NCBI GenBank assembly: GCA_037200985.1
Contig: JBBCGJ010000001.1
Coordinates: forward strand, 4,068,756 to 4,132,755
Length of the DNA stretch: 64,000 bases
Reading direction: 5' to 3'
DNA from: Rhizomicrobium sp.
GTDB taxonomy: Bacteria > Pseudomonadota > Alphaproteobacteria > Micropepsales > Micropepsaceae
Made by a program: the position numbers and the translations under genes. Within the stretch, counting starts at the first letter, position 1. The number at the start of each line of letters is the position of its first letter. The notes under the pieces are model-generated. The model saw only the letters and a program-made list of their open reading frames with translations. It was not told the origin of the DNA and ran no database searches. Below are positions 28,601 through 36,796 of this stretch, one piece after another.

Positions 28601-31373
28601 GACCAACACGTCGAACATCTCGACGTTGCAGACCAACGTGGCGACGAACACCTCGAACATCGCCGCGAACACGTCCAACATCACGACGCTTCAGACCAGC
28701 GTCGCGACGAATACGATCGATATCGCCACCAACACGTCGAACATCTCGACGCTGCAGACCAACGTGGCGACGAACACCTCGAACATCGCCGCGAACACGT
28801 CCAACATCACGACGCTTCAGACCAGCGTCGCGACGAATACGATCGATATCGCCGCCAACACGTCGAACATCTCGACGCTGCACACCAACGTGGCGACGAA
28901 CACGACGGATATCGGCAACCTTCAGACATCGCTCACCGACATCGACAACACCGGCACCAAATACTTCAAGGCCAACTCCGCCGGTCCCGCCGCGTCCGCG
29001 GCTGGAACGGACAGCCTCGCCGTCGGTCCGGCTTCGCAGGCCTTGGGAAGCGACTCGATGGCGTTCGGAACGTCGAGCTCCGCCAGCGGCAGCGGCGCCA
29101 TCGCCATCGGTTGGAACGCCGTATCGGCGGCCGATTCCGCGGTGGTCGGCACGAATGCGACCGACAACGGGTTCGTCGACGCTTCGGTCTTCGGTGCGAA
29201 CGCCCAGGTGGGCGCCGACGGCAACACCGCGATCGGCTATGGGGCCGTCGCAAACGGTGCGAACGCGACGGCGCTGGGCAACGGCGCGACGGCTTCGGCC
29301 GGCAATTCGGTGGCGGTCGGCTACGGCTCGATTGCGGCGACCGCGAATACGTTCTCGGTCGGCGCGCCCGGCCTCGAACGCACCGTCGTCAATGTCGCGC
29401 CGGGCCTGCTCTCCGCCACCAGCACGGACGCCGTCAACGGCAGCCAGCTCTACGCCACCAATCAGCAGGTCGCGACGAACACGACCGACATCGCCGATTT
29501 GCAGACCAATTATTCGAGCGTGGCCGGCAATTCGAAATACTTCAGGGCGAATTCGACCGGACCGGCGGCATCCGCGGGAGGCACGGACGCCATCGCCATC
29601 GGCTCGAGCGCCTCGGCCGCCGGCACCGACTCGGTGGCGATGGGCCTTGCCAGCGTCGCCGGCGGCACCGGCTCCATCGCGATCGGCGAGAACGCGCTGG
29701 CGGGCGCCGACGGCGACATCGCGATCGGCCATGGCGCCAATGCGAGCGGCTCGAACGCGACCGTACTCGGCAACGGCGCCTCCGCCTCCGGCGCCAATTC
29801 GGTCGCCGTCGGCTACGGCTCGGTCGCCGCGACCGCGAACACCTTCTCGGTCGGCGCGCCGGGCCTCGAGCGCACCGTCGTCAACGTCGCGCCGGCTCTC
29901 CTGTCCGCCGCCAGCACCGAGGCGGTGAACGGCAGCCAGCTCTACGCCACGAACCAGCAGGTTGCGACGAACACCGCCAGCATCGCGAGCAACACATCGA
30001 ACATCGCGACGCTCCAGACCGACGTCGCCACCAGCACGACCGACATTGCGACGAATACGTCGAACATCGCGACGAATACCTCCAATATCACGACGCTGCA
30101 GACTGACGTGGCGACGAATACGACCGACATTGCGACCAACACCACGAACATCGCCACCAACACGAGCAACATCGCCACGCTCGCCTCGAACGTGAATACG
30201 ATCGACACCGTCGGGACGAAGTATTTCCGCGCCAATTCGACCGGAGCGGACGCCGACGCCTCCGGCGCCGACGCCATTTCGGCCGGCGTCTCGAGCACAT
30301 CCGCCGGAACGGACGGCGTGGCGATGGGCGCCTTCGCGTCGGCCCTGGGAGACCGGTCGATCGCCATCGGCGGCGGCGATGGTGCGGGGTTGGGCGCGCG
30401 TGCCGAGGGCCTGTACGACATCGCGATCGGGTCTTCGAGCCTGGTGATGGCCGATTCCAGCGTCGCGCTCGGCGCCAACGCCACGGTGCTTTCGGGGGCG
30501 GCGAACAGCGTCGCGCTTGGCGCCAATTCCATCGCCGGCGTTTCGAACACGGTGTCGGTCGGTTCCGTGGGCAATGAGCGCCGCATCGTCAACGTCGCCC
30601 CCGGCCTCGTCAGCGCCACCAGCACCGATGCGGTGAACGGCAGCCAGCTCTCGGCGGTGAGCGATCAGGTCAACGTCAATACCGTCAATATCGCGCTCAA
30701 CAGCGCACGGATCGACGATATCCAGCTCGACGTCAACACCATCAAAACCAAGGTCAACTCGACCTACGACCTGTCCAAATACTTCAGCACCAACTCGACG
30801 GAAGCGGCCTCTTCGGCCAGCGGCGCGAACGCGACGGCCGCCGGCGCGCGCAGCCAGGCGTCCGGCGACGAATCGGTCGCCATCGGCGATCGCGCCGCGG
30901 CCACGGCGAACAACAGCGCCGCCGTCGGCGCCGGCTCTGTCGCGGACCAGGCCAACACGCTTTCCGTCGGTTCGAAGGGCCATGAGCGCCGCGTGACGAA
31001 TGTCGCGTCGGGCACGCAAGGCACCGACGCCGTCAATGTCGACCAGCTCAACGCCTCGGCCGCCGCGACGCTGTCGAGCGCCAACGCCTACACCGACAAC
31101 CAGATCGCCGATGTACGCAAGGACCTCGGCAAGCTCAGCAGCCGCGCCGACAGCGGCGTCGCCGCGGCGCTCGCCGTCAACGGCATTCCCCAGGCGGTGA
31201 CGCCGGGCAAGACGCTCGTGGGCCTCGGCGTGGGAAGCTGGAACGGCGCGTCGGGCGTTGCCTTCGGCGCGTCACGCGTCTCCGGCGACGGGACCTTCGT
31301 GTTCAAGGGCGGCGTGACCGTCAACAGCCAGGGTTCCGGCGGCTTCAACGCCGGTGTCGGCGTGCAGTTCTAG
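22638..31373 (+). CDS. Giant trimeric autotransporter adhesin (YadA-like, type Vc secretion)
   Basis: A roughly 2,911-residue surface adhesin. A long signal region ends LALTLAPASA (cleavage near residue 46). The passenger is built of YadA-head repeats (SxAxGxxAxAxG with GAIAIG/GNSAVALG strands). At least seven neck motifs of the type ER-x-VVNVA...TDAVNGSQL lie at about residues 769, 1199, 1941, 2241, 2404, 2639 and 2774, separated by heads or by coiled-coil stalk (TNTSNI-x-TLQTN). The C-terminal 100 residues are the YadA anchor (SSANAYTDNQIADV..., GVGVQF), which forms the 12-strand trimeric barrel. Start uncertain: ATG 22638 is chosen, GTG 22677 is possible, and the frame is open from 22551. 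A chaperone-usher pilus cluster follows, so the block looks like an adhesion island. Confidence 0.92.
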   Translation: MSCACGYRAARGGVILAGGFRLRARAGIVMAFAASTLALTLAPASADNTICTDHGTGTGNGAQASTNHSTACGASSFANGAFSSAYGDSSSASGTQSAAFGNGASASGISSAAFGDDTVASGDYTIAAGANAASTAPSAVALGGGDGLSTMGAQASGTGAIAVGTNSIALNNGDTVIGYAAQAAGGNSFAGGINSTATGASAVALGDSASAAGDYAFAGGVGTIANSNESVAIGGGGGSDAGADAEGIGSLAFGANSVAGGTGNHNIALGFGSSADGGDSIAAGSGAIATGTRGAAFGYNAQALGTASFAGGTGATAHSDYAIAIGGGDGGGNASAASYGDDAVAIGARSVAGVATTDPAYNFQNHDTAVGFAAEATGGDSLALGYGAISSGGTSTALGHNASAAGNDSFAGGYSASASAFDAIAIGDTANAGSSSAIALGSHSAAVGAGGIAIGGGDGTPGNMAAQAFNDDSIALGAKSVAGVNSSDPAYNFQSRDTSIGFAAQATGGNSAAFGASSAASGAYSLAGGSFANAGGANSVAIGGGDNGGNGHGAVTYNTGDIAIGTDSVAGVSGSATATQDVAIGRFASATGGDGSAYGSGSTASGSAASAIGVDSTASGDLSSAFGVFSTASGNSSVALGAGGTASGDLSTALGASSSAGGVFSLAGGSFAHAVGANSVAIGGGDNAVNGNGAVTYNAGDIALGTNSVAGFDGTSSSYAGQTYDTAVGFAAQATGGSALSLGYGASATASNAVALGAGSVANVANSVSVGTPSGLRTIENVADGTVASGNHQAVSGNELYTALQGVSGVADSISDTGTGTATASGTDALAVGAGASATGTNAIAFGIGAVSAANSVVTGNSATDNGATGVSIYGTGASTGATAIDSTVIGFNATAQGANGIAIGGSATSADAAASYSTGAIAVGTEAAAGSLASSGTKQIAIGYGASARDDADIALGAGAAASSSSAAALGNNARATGAYSLAAAHGATSYGASSVALGDGATAWGNNTFAGGHGANAYNSGNIAIGNGAAAGVFGTSLTGDTAIGNAVAATGTSASAFGASATASGDYSSAFGLGATASSDRTVALGSSATASGSHSFAGAYDSTASGISSIALGDNAATYGDYSIAGGYFADAHGSNSVALGPNTSAAGGSAVALGSDANAANLDSVALGAESHVTADNAVALGAGSLADQVNTVSVGTSGNERKIVNLAAGDVASGSTDAVNGGQLYTLQQDVSSLSSSSAVTYFTTASTGASPTATGTDAMALGSGASASGTNAIAIGANTVSAADSIVTGNSATDNGATGVSIYGTGANTASGANNATVIGYNANAAGLGDIAIGGDASSAFAASTSGTYSIAIGNRSAATASEATALGYNAAASGENSFAGGSYSVAEGDSAVAIGGNSDFSSVAHEDNSVAIGPGATAGASGGTDGNQIALGNQSAATGASAIALGDTAIGDGTNAMAFGTAASASGDNAIAFGANAVSAANSLVFGANATDNNATGVSLFGTGASADATAIDSVVVGQNGSTFGANGIAIGGGDAVGTGAGTDAAVSYGPGDIAIGTNSTAGVTGESTLDPDTALGYDSHATGGRSSAFGVGATADDFGATAVGVGSWAHNLGASAFGPGAFALGESSVALGDTAAAAGASSFAGGFQSVAIGDSSVAIGDHAASLADDATSVGALATASGTGSTALGSTDDSFTTAAGLDSLAIQGGDAEGDYSIATGDASRANGTGSVAIGGGDVNNGGSTAGATTYNDGDVALGAGSVAGVSAGSGAFDTALGYGSSALGGQSFAGGYQSAANGVGDVAIGTQSIAGSGAAGDDGNVALGPNASAQGGGAFAAGTDASASGSGAIALGAHTISAANSTVIGSGATDNAFIDASVFGANAQVGADGNTAIGFNSSASAANATAIGNGASATGANAVAVGHGSTATAANTFSVGAPGAERTVVNVAPGLLSATSTEAVNGSQLYATNQQVSTNTTNIATNTSNISTLQTNVATNTSNIAANTSNITTLQTSVATNTIDIATNTSNISTLQTNVATNTSNIAANTSNITTLQTSVATNTIDIAANTSNISTLHTNVATNTTDIGNLQTSLTDIDNTGTKYFKANSAGPAASAAGTDSLAVGPASQALGSDSMAFGTSSSASGSGAIAIGWNAVSAADSAVVGTNATDNGFVDASVFGANAQVGADGNTAIGYGAVANGANATALGNGATASAGNSVAVGYGSIAATANTFSVGAPGLERTVVNVAPGLLSATSTDAVNGSQLYATNQQVATNTTDIADLQTNYSSVAGNSKYFRANSTGPAASAGGTDAIAIGSSASAAGTDSVAMGLASVAGGTGSIAIGENALAGADGDIAIGHGANASGSNATVLGNGASASGANSVAVGYGSVAATANTFSVGAPGLERTVVNVAPALLSAASTEAVNGSQLYATNQQVATNTASIASNTSNIATLQTDVATSTTDIATNTSNIATNTSNITTLQTDVATNTTDIATNTTNIATNTSNIATLASNVNTIDTVGTKYFRANSTGADADASGADAISAGVSSTSAGTDGVAMGAFASALGDRSIAIGGGDGAGLGARAEGLYDIAIGSSSLVMADSSVALGANATVLSGAANSVALGANSIAGVSNTVSVGSVGNERRIVNVAPGLVSATSTDAVNGSQLSAVSDQVNVNTVNIALNSARIDDIQLDVNTIKTKVNSTYDLSKYFSTNSTEAASSASGANATAAGARSQASGDESVAIGDRAAATANNSAAVGAGSVADQANTLSVGSKGHERRVTNVASGTQGTDAVNVDQLNASAAATLSSANAYTDNQIADVRKDLGKLSSRADSGVAAALAVNGIPQAVTPGKTLVGLGVGSWNGASGVAFGASRVSGDGTFVFKGGVTVNSQGSGGFNAGVGVQF
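28605..28940 (+). repeat. 126-bp tandem repeats encoding 42-residue coiled-coil units
   Basis: Inside the adhesin stalk two complete, nearly identical 126-bp units (start points 28605 and 28731) and a partial third (28857) occur in tandem. Each codes for 42 residues of Asn/Thr-rich coiled coil (six heptads). The near identity at DNA level suggests recent duplication, and the copy number may vary between strains. Confidence 0.8.
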
Positions 31374-31880
31374 AGCCGCACCGCCGTCGTGTTGTTCACG
31401 ATCCCGATGGCCGGCGCGAACGCCTGGACCTTTGGGATCTCAATCGACTGACTGCATAGCTCAGCGGCAAGAACCGCGGCTTCTCAAGCCATAAGGGGCA
31501 GGAGCGGACGCCGAGTTCGTTTCAGTTTCCTCTCCACCGCGATTTGCGATCCGATGCGATCGCGCTCCGACCGGTCTCATCGCATCGAGGATGTCGTTGT
31601 CGGTTTTTCTTTCCGACTGAGTCGTGCGAGCGCACAATTCCGGTTGCAGAGCGTGCATATATTATACAACCTTAAGTAAAAACGGGAACTTTATTGGTTG
31701 GTGGGCGACGAAAACAATAATTGATAGCGGGAACTCCGGGCAAACGGCATTTCTATATTATGATGTTAGCCGCAAATATTGTAGTTCTTCGGGTACCGTT
31801 CGAATTGTCGGAAGTTTTCTTCCACGCCATTAATGCGCCACGCCCTAACTGCGCCGGTGAACAATTCAGGAGCAAATTTC
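31374..31880. promoter_or_regulatory. AT-rich regulatory gap before the pilus cluster
   Basis: About 500 bp without a convincing gene. The last 240 bp drop to roughly 38-48% GC, against mostly GC-rich coding sequence on both sides. The stretch holds two TATATTAT octamers (about 31658 and 31754) and a TTATTG...CAATAA inverted repeat. Further upstream are GATGCGAT/ATCGCATC arms (about 31553-31586). The open frame at 31624-31833 looks like chance. This is probably the promoter region of the pilus genes; an AT-rich leader of this kind is often a target of silencers. Confidence 0.45.
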
Positions 31881-32393
31881 ATGAACAATAAAAACCTCGG
31901 TCTTCTCGGCGCCGTTTCCGTGTCCGCTCTTCTTCTCGTGGGCGGCGCGGCGAATGCCGCCAATACCATCACCCTCACGGGCACGGTTCCTCAGATGTGC
32001 AGCCTTGCCGTCAATGCCGTGGCCGGCGGGACGGGCATAGCGCTGGAAACGAGCGCGACGGCCCTCGCCGTTGGTTCGGTCGACGAGACCTGCAACGACG
32101 ACGCGGGATACACCGTCGCCATGGTGACGACGAACGGAACGACGTCCGGCCTGCTTAAGTCCACCGCCGGTACCGACGATGCTGCGCACGCGCTCAGCTA
32201 CACCGTGAAATACGACGGCGTCGCCGCAATTCCGGTCGCCGGGACCGTGGACGTCACCGACGTTTCCGCTCCCGTGTCGGGCTCGGGCACGGTCACCAAG
32301 CCGATCACGATCGGCTATACCGGCGCCACTGCGGCGAATTCCGCGGCCGGCGACTATACCGACACGCTGACCTTCGCGATGACGGCGAAGTAG
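31881..32393 (+). CDS. Fimbrial major subunit (spore coat U/CsuA-like pilin)
   Basis: A 170-residue secreted protein with a clear signal peptide (MNNKNLGLLGAVSVSALLLVGGAANA, cleaved at about residue 26). The mature part starts with an ITLTGTVPQMC strand and has two cysteines (Cys40, Cys71), consistent with the pilin intrachain disulphide, and then beta strands to a DTLTFAMTA ending. An AGGAG site lies 9 bases before the ATG. Being first in the cluster before chaperone and usher, it should be the major pilin. The SCPU family assignment is by overall pattern, not a strong motif. Confidence 0.7.
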   Translation: MNNKNLGLLGAVSVSALLLVGGAANAANTITLTGTVPQMCSLAVNAVAGGTGIALETSATALAVGSVDETCNDDAGYTVAMVTTNGTTSGLLKSTAGTDDAAHALSYTVKYDGVAAIPVAGTVDVTDVSAPVSGSGTVTKPITIGYTGATAANSAAGDYTDTLTFAMTAK

Positions 32394-32396
32394 GAC

Positions 32397-33215
32397 GTGA
32401 CGGCCCGGATTCGCATCGTCTCCGGACAATGGAGATCACGCCGGTGGACCGGAATCGCCCGATGGGCGATCCCGCGTCTGATCGGCGTGATCGTCGTTGG
32501 CGCGCTCCTCGGCGCGCCGGCCTCGGCCTTCAAGATTTCTCCCTTCACCGCGGAAATGGCGCCCGCCGGCGCGCGCGCGACGCTCGACTACGTCGTCGAA
32601 AACGATTCCTCGGATTCCACCGCCGTCCAGATCGGCGTCGTCAAGCGCGAACAGGCGGAAGACGGTACCGAAACCCTTTCGCCGGCCGAAGACCAGTTCC
32701 TGGTCTTTCCCGCCCAGCTCGTCCTTTTGCCGCGCGAGAAGAGAACCGTGCGCGTGCAATGGCTCGGCCCGGTGAAGCCGGACAAGGAGCTGGCCTATCG
32801 CCTCATCGCCGAACAATTGCCGGTCGATCTCGGGCGCCCGGGCACGGCCCGGAACAGTCTCAAGCTTCTGGTCAAGTATCAGACCGCGGTCTACATCCTG
32901 CCGCCAGACGTCCATGCCGATCCGGCGCACGATCTCGTGGTCCAGCGCGCCGAGCCCGGCCGCGATACGCGCGGCCGGCCGACGCTCGATCTCTCCGTCG
33001 CCAATCGCGGGCTCGCGCATATCAATCTTCGCGGCGTCCGCGTGACGGCCAGGTCGGGCGACGGCAAGAGCGTGATCCTGTCGCCCGCGCAGGTCGGGAC
33101 GATGATGGGCGAAAACGTCCTGTCCGGCTCGGTTCGCCGCTTCGCCGTCGCATGGCCGCCCGAACTGGCGGTCGGCCCGGTGAGCGCGACGCTCGAGGTA
33201 CAAGGTGCGCCCTGA
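32397..33215 (+). CDS. Periplasmic fimbrial chaperone (PapD/CsuC-like)
   Basis: A 272-residue protein with a signal peptide (cleavage near residue 44, ASA-FKI). Two immunoglobulin-like domains follow. The first holds DYVVENDSS and the G1-strand LVLLPREKRTVRVQW with alternating hydrophobics, used to complete the pilin fold by donor-strand complementation. It binds pilins in the periplasm and hands them to the usher. The start is GTG 32397, four bases after the pilin stop, with AGGA in front, so the genes are translationally coupled. Confidence 0.85.
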   Translation: MTARIRIVSGQWRSRRWTGIARWAIPRLIGVIVVGALLGAPASAFKISPFTAEMAPAGARATLDYVVENDSSDSTAVQIGVVKREQAEDGTETLSPAEDQFLVFPAQLVLLPREKRTVRVQWLGPVKPDKELAYRLIAEQLPVDLGRPGTARNSLKLLVKYQTAVYILPPDVHADPAHDLVVQRAEPGRDTRGRPTLDLSVANRGLAHINLRGVRVTARSGDGKSVILSPAQVGTMMGENVLSGSVRRFAVAWPPELAVGPVSATLEVQGAP

Positions 33216-33248
33216 GAGCGTGCTTCGCGGCGCCGTCGCGTCGCCCGA

Positions 33249-35792
33249 TTGACGGCGCGCCCCGCCTGCCTTCGTCTGTCCGTCCTGATGTTCGCCGCAT
33301 GGTTCGCGGCCGGACCGGCGCGAGCGGCGGACCCTGCGCCGGCGAATCCGCCGTCCTCCGAAGACGAGCGGCTCAAGCTCTTTCAGTCGGTCTTCGGCGG
33401 CAAGCCGCCGGACGCCGCGCCGCGCCGGACCCTGTCCGTGCCGCTGTTCCTCGACGGGGTGGCGATCGCGCAGATCCAGGCCAAGGGCCTCTCGGACGGA
33501 TCGGCATTCCGGATCGAAAGCCATAGTCTGGTCGCCGCTCTGACGCCGCTGCTCGAAGCGGACCAGCTGGCGCGGCTGGCGGCGCACGCCGATACGGACG
33601 GCTTTCTCGGCCTGGACGATCTCAAGACCGAAGGCCTTGCCGCGCGCTTCGATCCCGGCGATCTCGTCCTCATCCTCGACCTGCCCGTCAAATTGCGCCG
33701 GGTGCAGGCCGTCAATATCGGGCCGGGACCGCCCGTGATCGGCAGCAACGGCCTCGCTCCGGCGGCGGATGTCAGCTCCTATCTGAACATGCGCGGCAGC
33801 CTCGACTACGTGTCCGCGGACAGCCATGCGACGTCGGGGCTGCAGGCGACGGTCGCGCTCGACGGCGCGGTGAATGTCCTGGGATCGGTCCTGGAGGGTT
33901 CGCTTCTCTATTCCGGCTCCGCGCCGCAGCCCTTTCAGCGCGGCGATCTGCGCCTGGTGCACGACGACCCGGATCGCGCGCTGCGCTATTCGGCCGGCGA
34001 TCTCACCTATGGCGTCGCCGGCTTCCAGTCCTTCGTGCCGATGGCCGGTTTCTCGCTGGCGCGGAATTTCTCGTTGCAACCCTATTTCATCACCCAACCG
34101 ACCGGGTCGCAGGACTTCGTCCTCGACCAGGCCTCCCAGGTCCAGGTCTTCATCAACGGCATCCAGAGCCGCGTCCTCACGCTGCCGGCCGGCCGCTACA
34201 ATCTCAACAATTTCGCCTTCGCGGAGGGTCCGAACGACGTCGTGCTGCGCGCCACCGACGGCGTCGGCCGCGTGAGCACGTTCAGCTCGCCCTTCTTCTT
34301 CAGCAGCAACCTCCTGGGCGCGGGCGTGCAGGAATTCTCCTACAATGTCGGCCTGCCGTCGGCGATCGGCACCGCCGGATACATCTATGACGCGGGGCTG
34401 CCTTCGGTCTCGGGATTCCACCGCATCGGCCTCAGCGACACGCTGACGGTGGGCGGCAATTTCCAGGGCTCCGTCCTGCAGCAACAGCTCGGCGGCGAGA
34501 TCGGCTATGCCTCGGACTACGGCACCGTCCATATGGATGCGGCCGCGAGCCATCTGCGCGGCGCCGGCTTCGACGGCGCGCTGCGTCTCTCCTACAGCCT
34601 GCTGGACTCGCGGCCGGAAGGCTTCGGCGGCAGCCTGTTGGCGCAGGCGACCTATACCGGGGCCAATTTCTCGCGGCTCGGCACCGTCACGCCCTTCAAT
34701 CTCGCGGCGCTCGATCTCGGGCTGCGCTACACCCAGCCGATCCTGGGCGACGTCTATGCCTCCTTCGGCGCGTCCTATCGCGTCGGGCGGAACGGCGCGG
34801 GCAACGGACACGACCTCAGCCTGTCGTTCCAGCATTCGTTTCTGCGCGGCCTGATCGCCAATCTGCGCCTCGAGCAATCGGTCGATCGCGGCAGCCGCTC
34901 AAGCTCCGGTGCGCTGCTCGCCGTGACCTGGCAGATCGGCGACGGGCACAGCACCCTGCAATCGACCTACGACACGGCGCGCGACACGCTGCAGGCCTCG
35001 TATCAGTATTCGCCGAGCAATTTCGTCGGCGAGCCCGGCGGCGCGCTCAACGTCGTCAAGGCCGGCAACCAGGAGCAGGTCACCGGTTCGGTGTACTACA
35101 ACGCCAACCGCTTCGAGACGAGCCTGTCCCACGACGTGCTCTTCCCCTCGCCGGATTCGGATCAGGGCACGGTGCAGCGGACCAGCTTTCGCTTCGGAAG
35201 TTCGCTCGTCTTTGCCGATGGACATTTCGGTGTCGGCCGGCCGGTCGACGACAGTTTCGCCATCGTCGCGCCGACCCCGAGCTATGCCGACCAGAAGATC
35301 ATCCTGGATTCGTCCGGAATCAACGGCCGCTACGACGCGCGGACCGATTGGCTCGGCCCGGCCGTGCTGCCCAATTTGACCGCGTATCAGATCCGTCCGC
35401 TGGCCGTGACCGTCCCCGATCTGCCCGTCGGATACCAGCTCGGCCAGGACACATATCAGCTCAATCCCAATTATCGCAGCGGCACCGTCGTCGTCGTCGG
35501 CAACGACGCCACCGTCGTGCTGGACGGCGTTTTGACGGATGCGTCCGGCGCGCCGCTCGCGCTGCTGGCCGGCGAGATCGTGCCGCTCGACAAGACGGGC
35601 GCCGCCGCCGGCGAATTCTTCACCAACCGGCAGGGGCGGTTCCGCATCGAGGGGATCGGGCCGGGCTCGTTCGAATTGCGCCTGGTGCGAAGTCCGCACG
35701 TCGTCGCGCGCATCACCATACCGCCCGGAACCACGGGCGTTTACGTCGTGGGCGATGTCACGCTCGCGGTGCAAATCGAGGCTGCAAGATGA
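33249..35792 (+). CDS. Outer-membrane fimbrial usher (FimD/CsuD-like)
   Basis: An 847-residue usher of standard length. A signal peptide ends near AGPARA. The N-terminal domain is followed by a beta-barrel, and the plug segment holds SQVQVFINGIQSRVLTLPAGRYNLNNF. Two C-terminal beta-sandwich domains close the protein (DLPVGYQLGQDTYQLNPNYRSG..., VVVVGNDATVVL). It forms the assembly pore for the pilus in the outer membrane. The start is a TTG at 33249, since the frame is closed by the chaperone stop and no ATG fits the signal peptide; ATG 33288 would shorten it. The next gene overlaps by four bases (ATGA). Confidence 0.88.
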   Translation: MTARPACLRLSVLMFAAWFAAGPARAADPAPANPPSSEDERLKLFQSVFGGKPPDAAPRRTLSVPLFLDGVAIAQIQAKGLSDGSAFRIESHSLVAALTPLLEADQLARLAAHADTDGFLGLDDLKTEGLAARFDPGDLVLILDLPVKLRRVQAVNIGPGPPVIGSNGLAPAADVSSYLNMRGSLDYVSADSHATSGLQATVALDGAVNVLGSVLEGSLLYSGSAPQPFQRGDLRLVHDDPDRALRYSAGDLTYGVAGFQSFVPMAGFSLARNFSLQPYFITQPTGSQDFVLDQASQVQVFINGIQSRVLTLPAGRYNLNNFAFAEGPNDVVLRATDGVGRVSTFSSPFFFSSNLLGAGVQEFSYNVGLPSAIGTAGYIYDAGLPSVSGFHRIGLSDTLTVGGNFQGSVLQQQLGGEIGYASDYGTVHMDAAASHLRGAGFDGALRLSYSLLDSRPEGFGGSLLAQATYTGANFSRLGTVTPFNLAALDLGLRYTQPILGDVYASFGASYRVGRNGAGNGHDLSLSFQHSFLRGLIANLRLEQSVDRGSRSSSGALLAVTWQIGDGHSTLQSTYDTARDTLQASYQYSPSNFVGEPGGALNVVKAGNQEQVTGSVYYNANRFETSLSHDVLFPSPDSDQGTVQRTSFRFGSSLVFADGHFGVGRPVDDSFAIVAPTPSYADQKIILDSSGINGRYDARTDWLGPAVLPNLTAYQIRPLAVTVPDLPVGYQLGQDTYQLNPNYRSGTVVVVGNDATVVLDGVLTDASGAPLALLAGEIVPLDKTGAAAGEFFTNRQGRFRIEGIGPGSFELRLVRSPHVVARITIPPGTTGVYVVGDVTLAVQIEAAR

Positions 35793-36781
35793 GACTCCCG
35801 TTCCGCCTCCCGGCCCCGCTTCGCTACGCCACGATGGCGGCAGGTCTTTTTTGTCTCTCCGCGATGCCGGCGCGCGCCGATGCCTGCGGGGCGGGCGTTT
35901 CGATGTCCGCGACGGCCGTCACCTTTCGGCCGGACTACGATTTCACCGACGGCGCCCAGCACACCACCGTCGTCACCAGCCTCAGGGTCGCGGGCGTCGT
36001 CGCCGGCTGCACCTATCTTGTCGGCGCCGAAGGCGGCAATGGCGTGCGAAAGATGTCGGACGGCGCCGCCCATACGGCGAACTATCAGCTCTACACCAAC
36101 AGCCAGCTCACGAACGTCTTTCTCGATCCCCTGAACGGCGCCAGCGGCACGGACGTGAATATGCTTAGTTTCATCGGCGGCAGCGCGCCGACGGTCACGC
36201 TGATGTATTATTTCACGATGCCGCCGGGCCAATATGTGCCGTCGGGCCTTTATCAGGACGACGTGCTGCTCTCCTTATACAGCGGCACGTTCCTGGAGCC
36301 TTCGCCGCCCATCGATTCGGTGTCGGCGATCCACGAGACCGCCGTGACCGGCATATTCCTGCTGTCGCTGGTCCCGACCGGAAACGCGTTCGACATCAAT
36401 CAGACCTCGATCGTCACGGATTTCGGCACCCTGTCGCCCGGCCAGTCGCGCAGCGTCCAGGCGCTGTTCAAGAGCAACGACAGCACCGGCTACAAGGTCT
36501 ATATGCGATCCGACAATGGAAGCCGGCTGAAGCCCGCCGCCGGCACGGCGTCGATTCCCTACAGCGTGACGCTGTCGCCCAGCAACTCGCCGAATCTCGC
36601 CGCCGTGTCGGGCAGTCCGGCACTGACGCCGACGGATGTGCAGGTCGCTTCCGGCGCCGGCGCGGCGCCGTCGACGGCGGACCGCCTGAACGTCACCGCG
36701 ACCATCGGCAGCTTCAGCGTTCCAGCCCTGGCGCCCGGCGCCTATTCGGACGTCATCACCGTCACGATCGTGGGAAATTAG
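35789..36781 (+). CDS. Two-domain fimbrial tip adhesin (spore coat U type, CsuE-like)
   Basis: A 330-residue protein with a signal peptide (to about residue 30, ARADAC). The N-terminal domain has cysteines near residues 33 and 74; the C-terminal domain (FGTLSPGQSRSVQALFKSND..., YSDVITVTIVGN) is a second Ig-like beta domain. This is the layout of two-domain tip adhesins in Csu-type pili, where the first domain binds surfaces and the second is the pilin plug. It overlaps the usher stop by ATGA and closes the four-gene cluster. The convergent next gene begins 15 bp later. Function inferred from cluster position. Confidence 0.72.
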   Translation: MRLPFRLPAPLRYATMAAGLFCLSAMPARADACGAGVSMSATAVTFRPDYDFTDGAQHTTVVTSLRVAGVVAGCTYLVGAEGGNGVRKMSDGAAHTANYQLYTNSQLTNVFLDPLNGASGTDVNMLSFIGGSAPTVTLMYYFTMPPGQYVPSGLYQDDVLLSLYSGTFLEPSPPIDSVSAIHETAVTGIFLLSLVPTGNAFDINQTSIVTDFGTLSPGQSRSVQALFKSNDSTGYKVYMRSDNGSRLKPAAGTASIPYSVTLSPSNSPNLAAVSGSPALTPTDVQVASGAGAAPSTADRLNVTATIGSFSVPALAPGAYSDVITVTIVGN

Positions 36782-36796
36782 GGCGGCGACCTTCGC

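Noticed and set aside
24606..31019. Two open frames of over 1,000 codons on the minus strand opposite the adhesin gene
   Set aside because: They are antisense shadows caused by repetitive GC-rich codons; the products are Arg/Gly/Ala-rich without any domain, while the plus strand encodes a clear YadA-type protein.
31445..31530. tRNA-like stretch containing TAGCTCAGCGGCAAG and GAGTTCG
   Set aside because: No 7-bp acceptor stem and no proper T-arm could be paired, so it does not fold as a tRNA.
31624..31833. 69-codon plus-strand ORF in the AT-rich leader of the pilus genes
   Set aside because: It has no ribosome site or known relatives, and the region looks like a promoter.
32436..34877. An 813-codon minus-strand open frame opposite the chaperone and usher genes
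   Set aside because: It spans two real genes in antisense and has no protein-like features.
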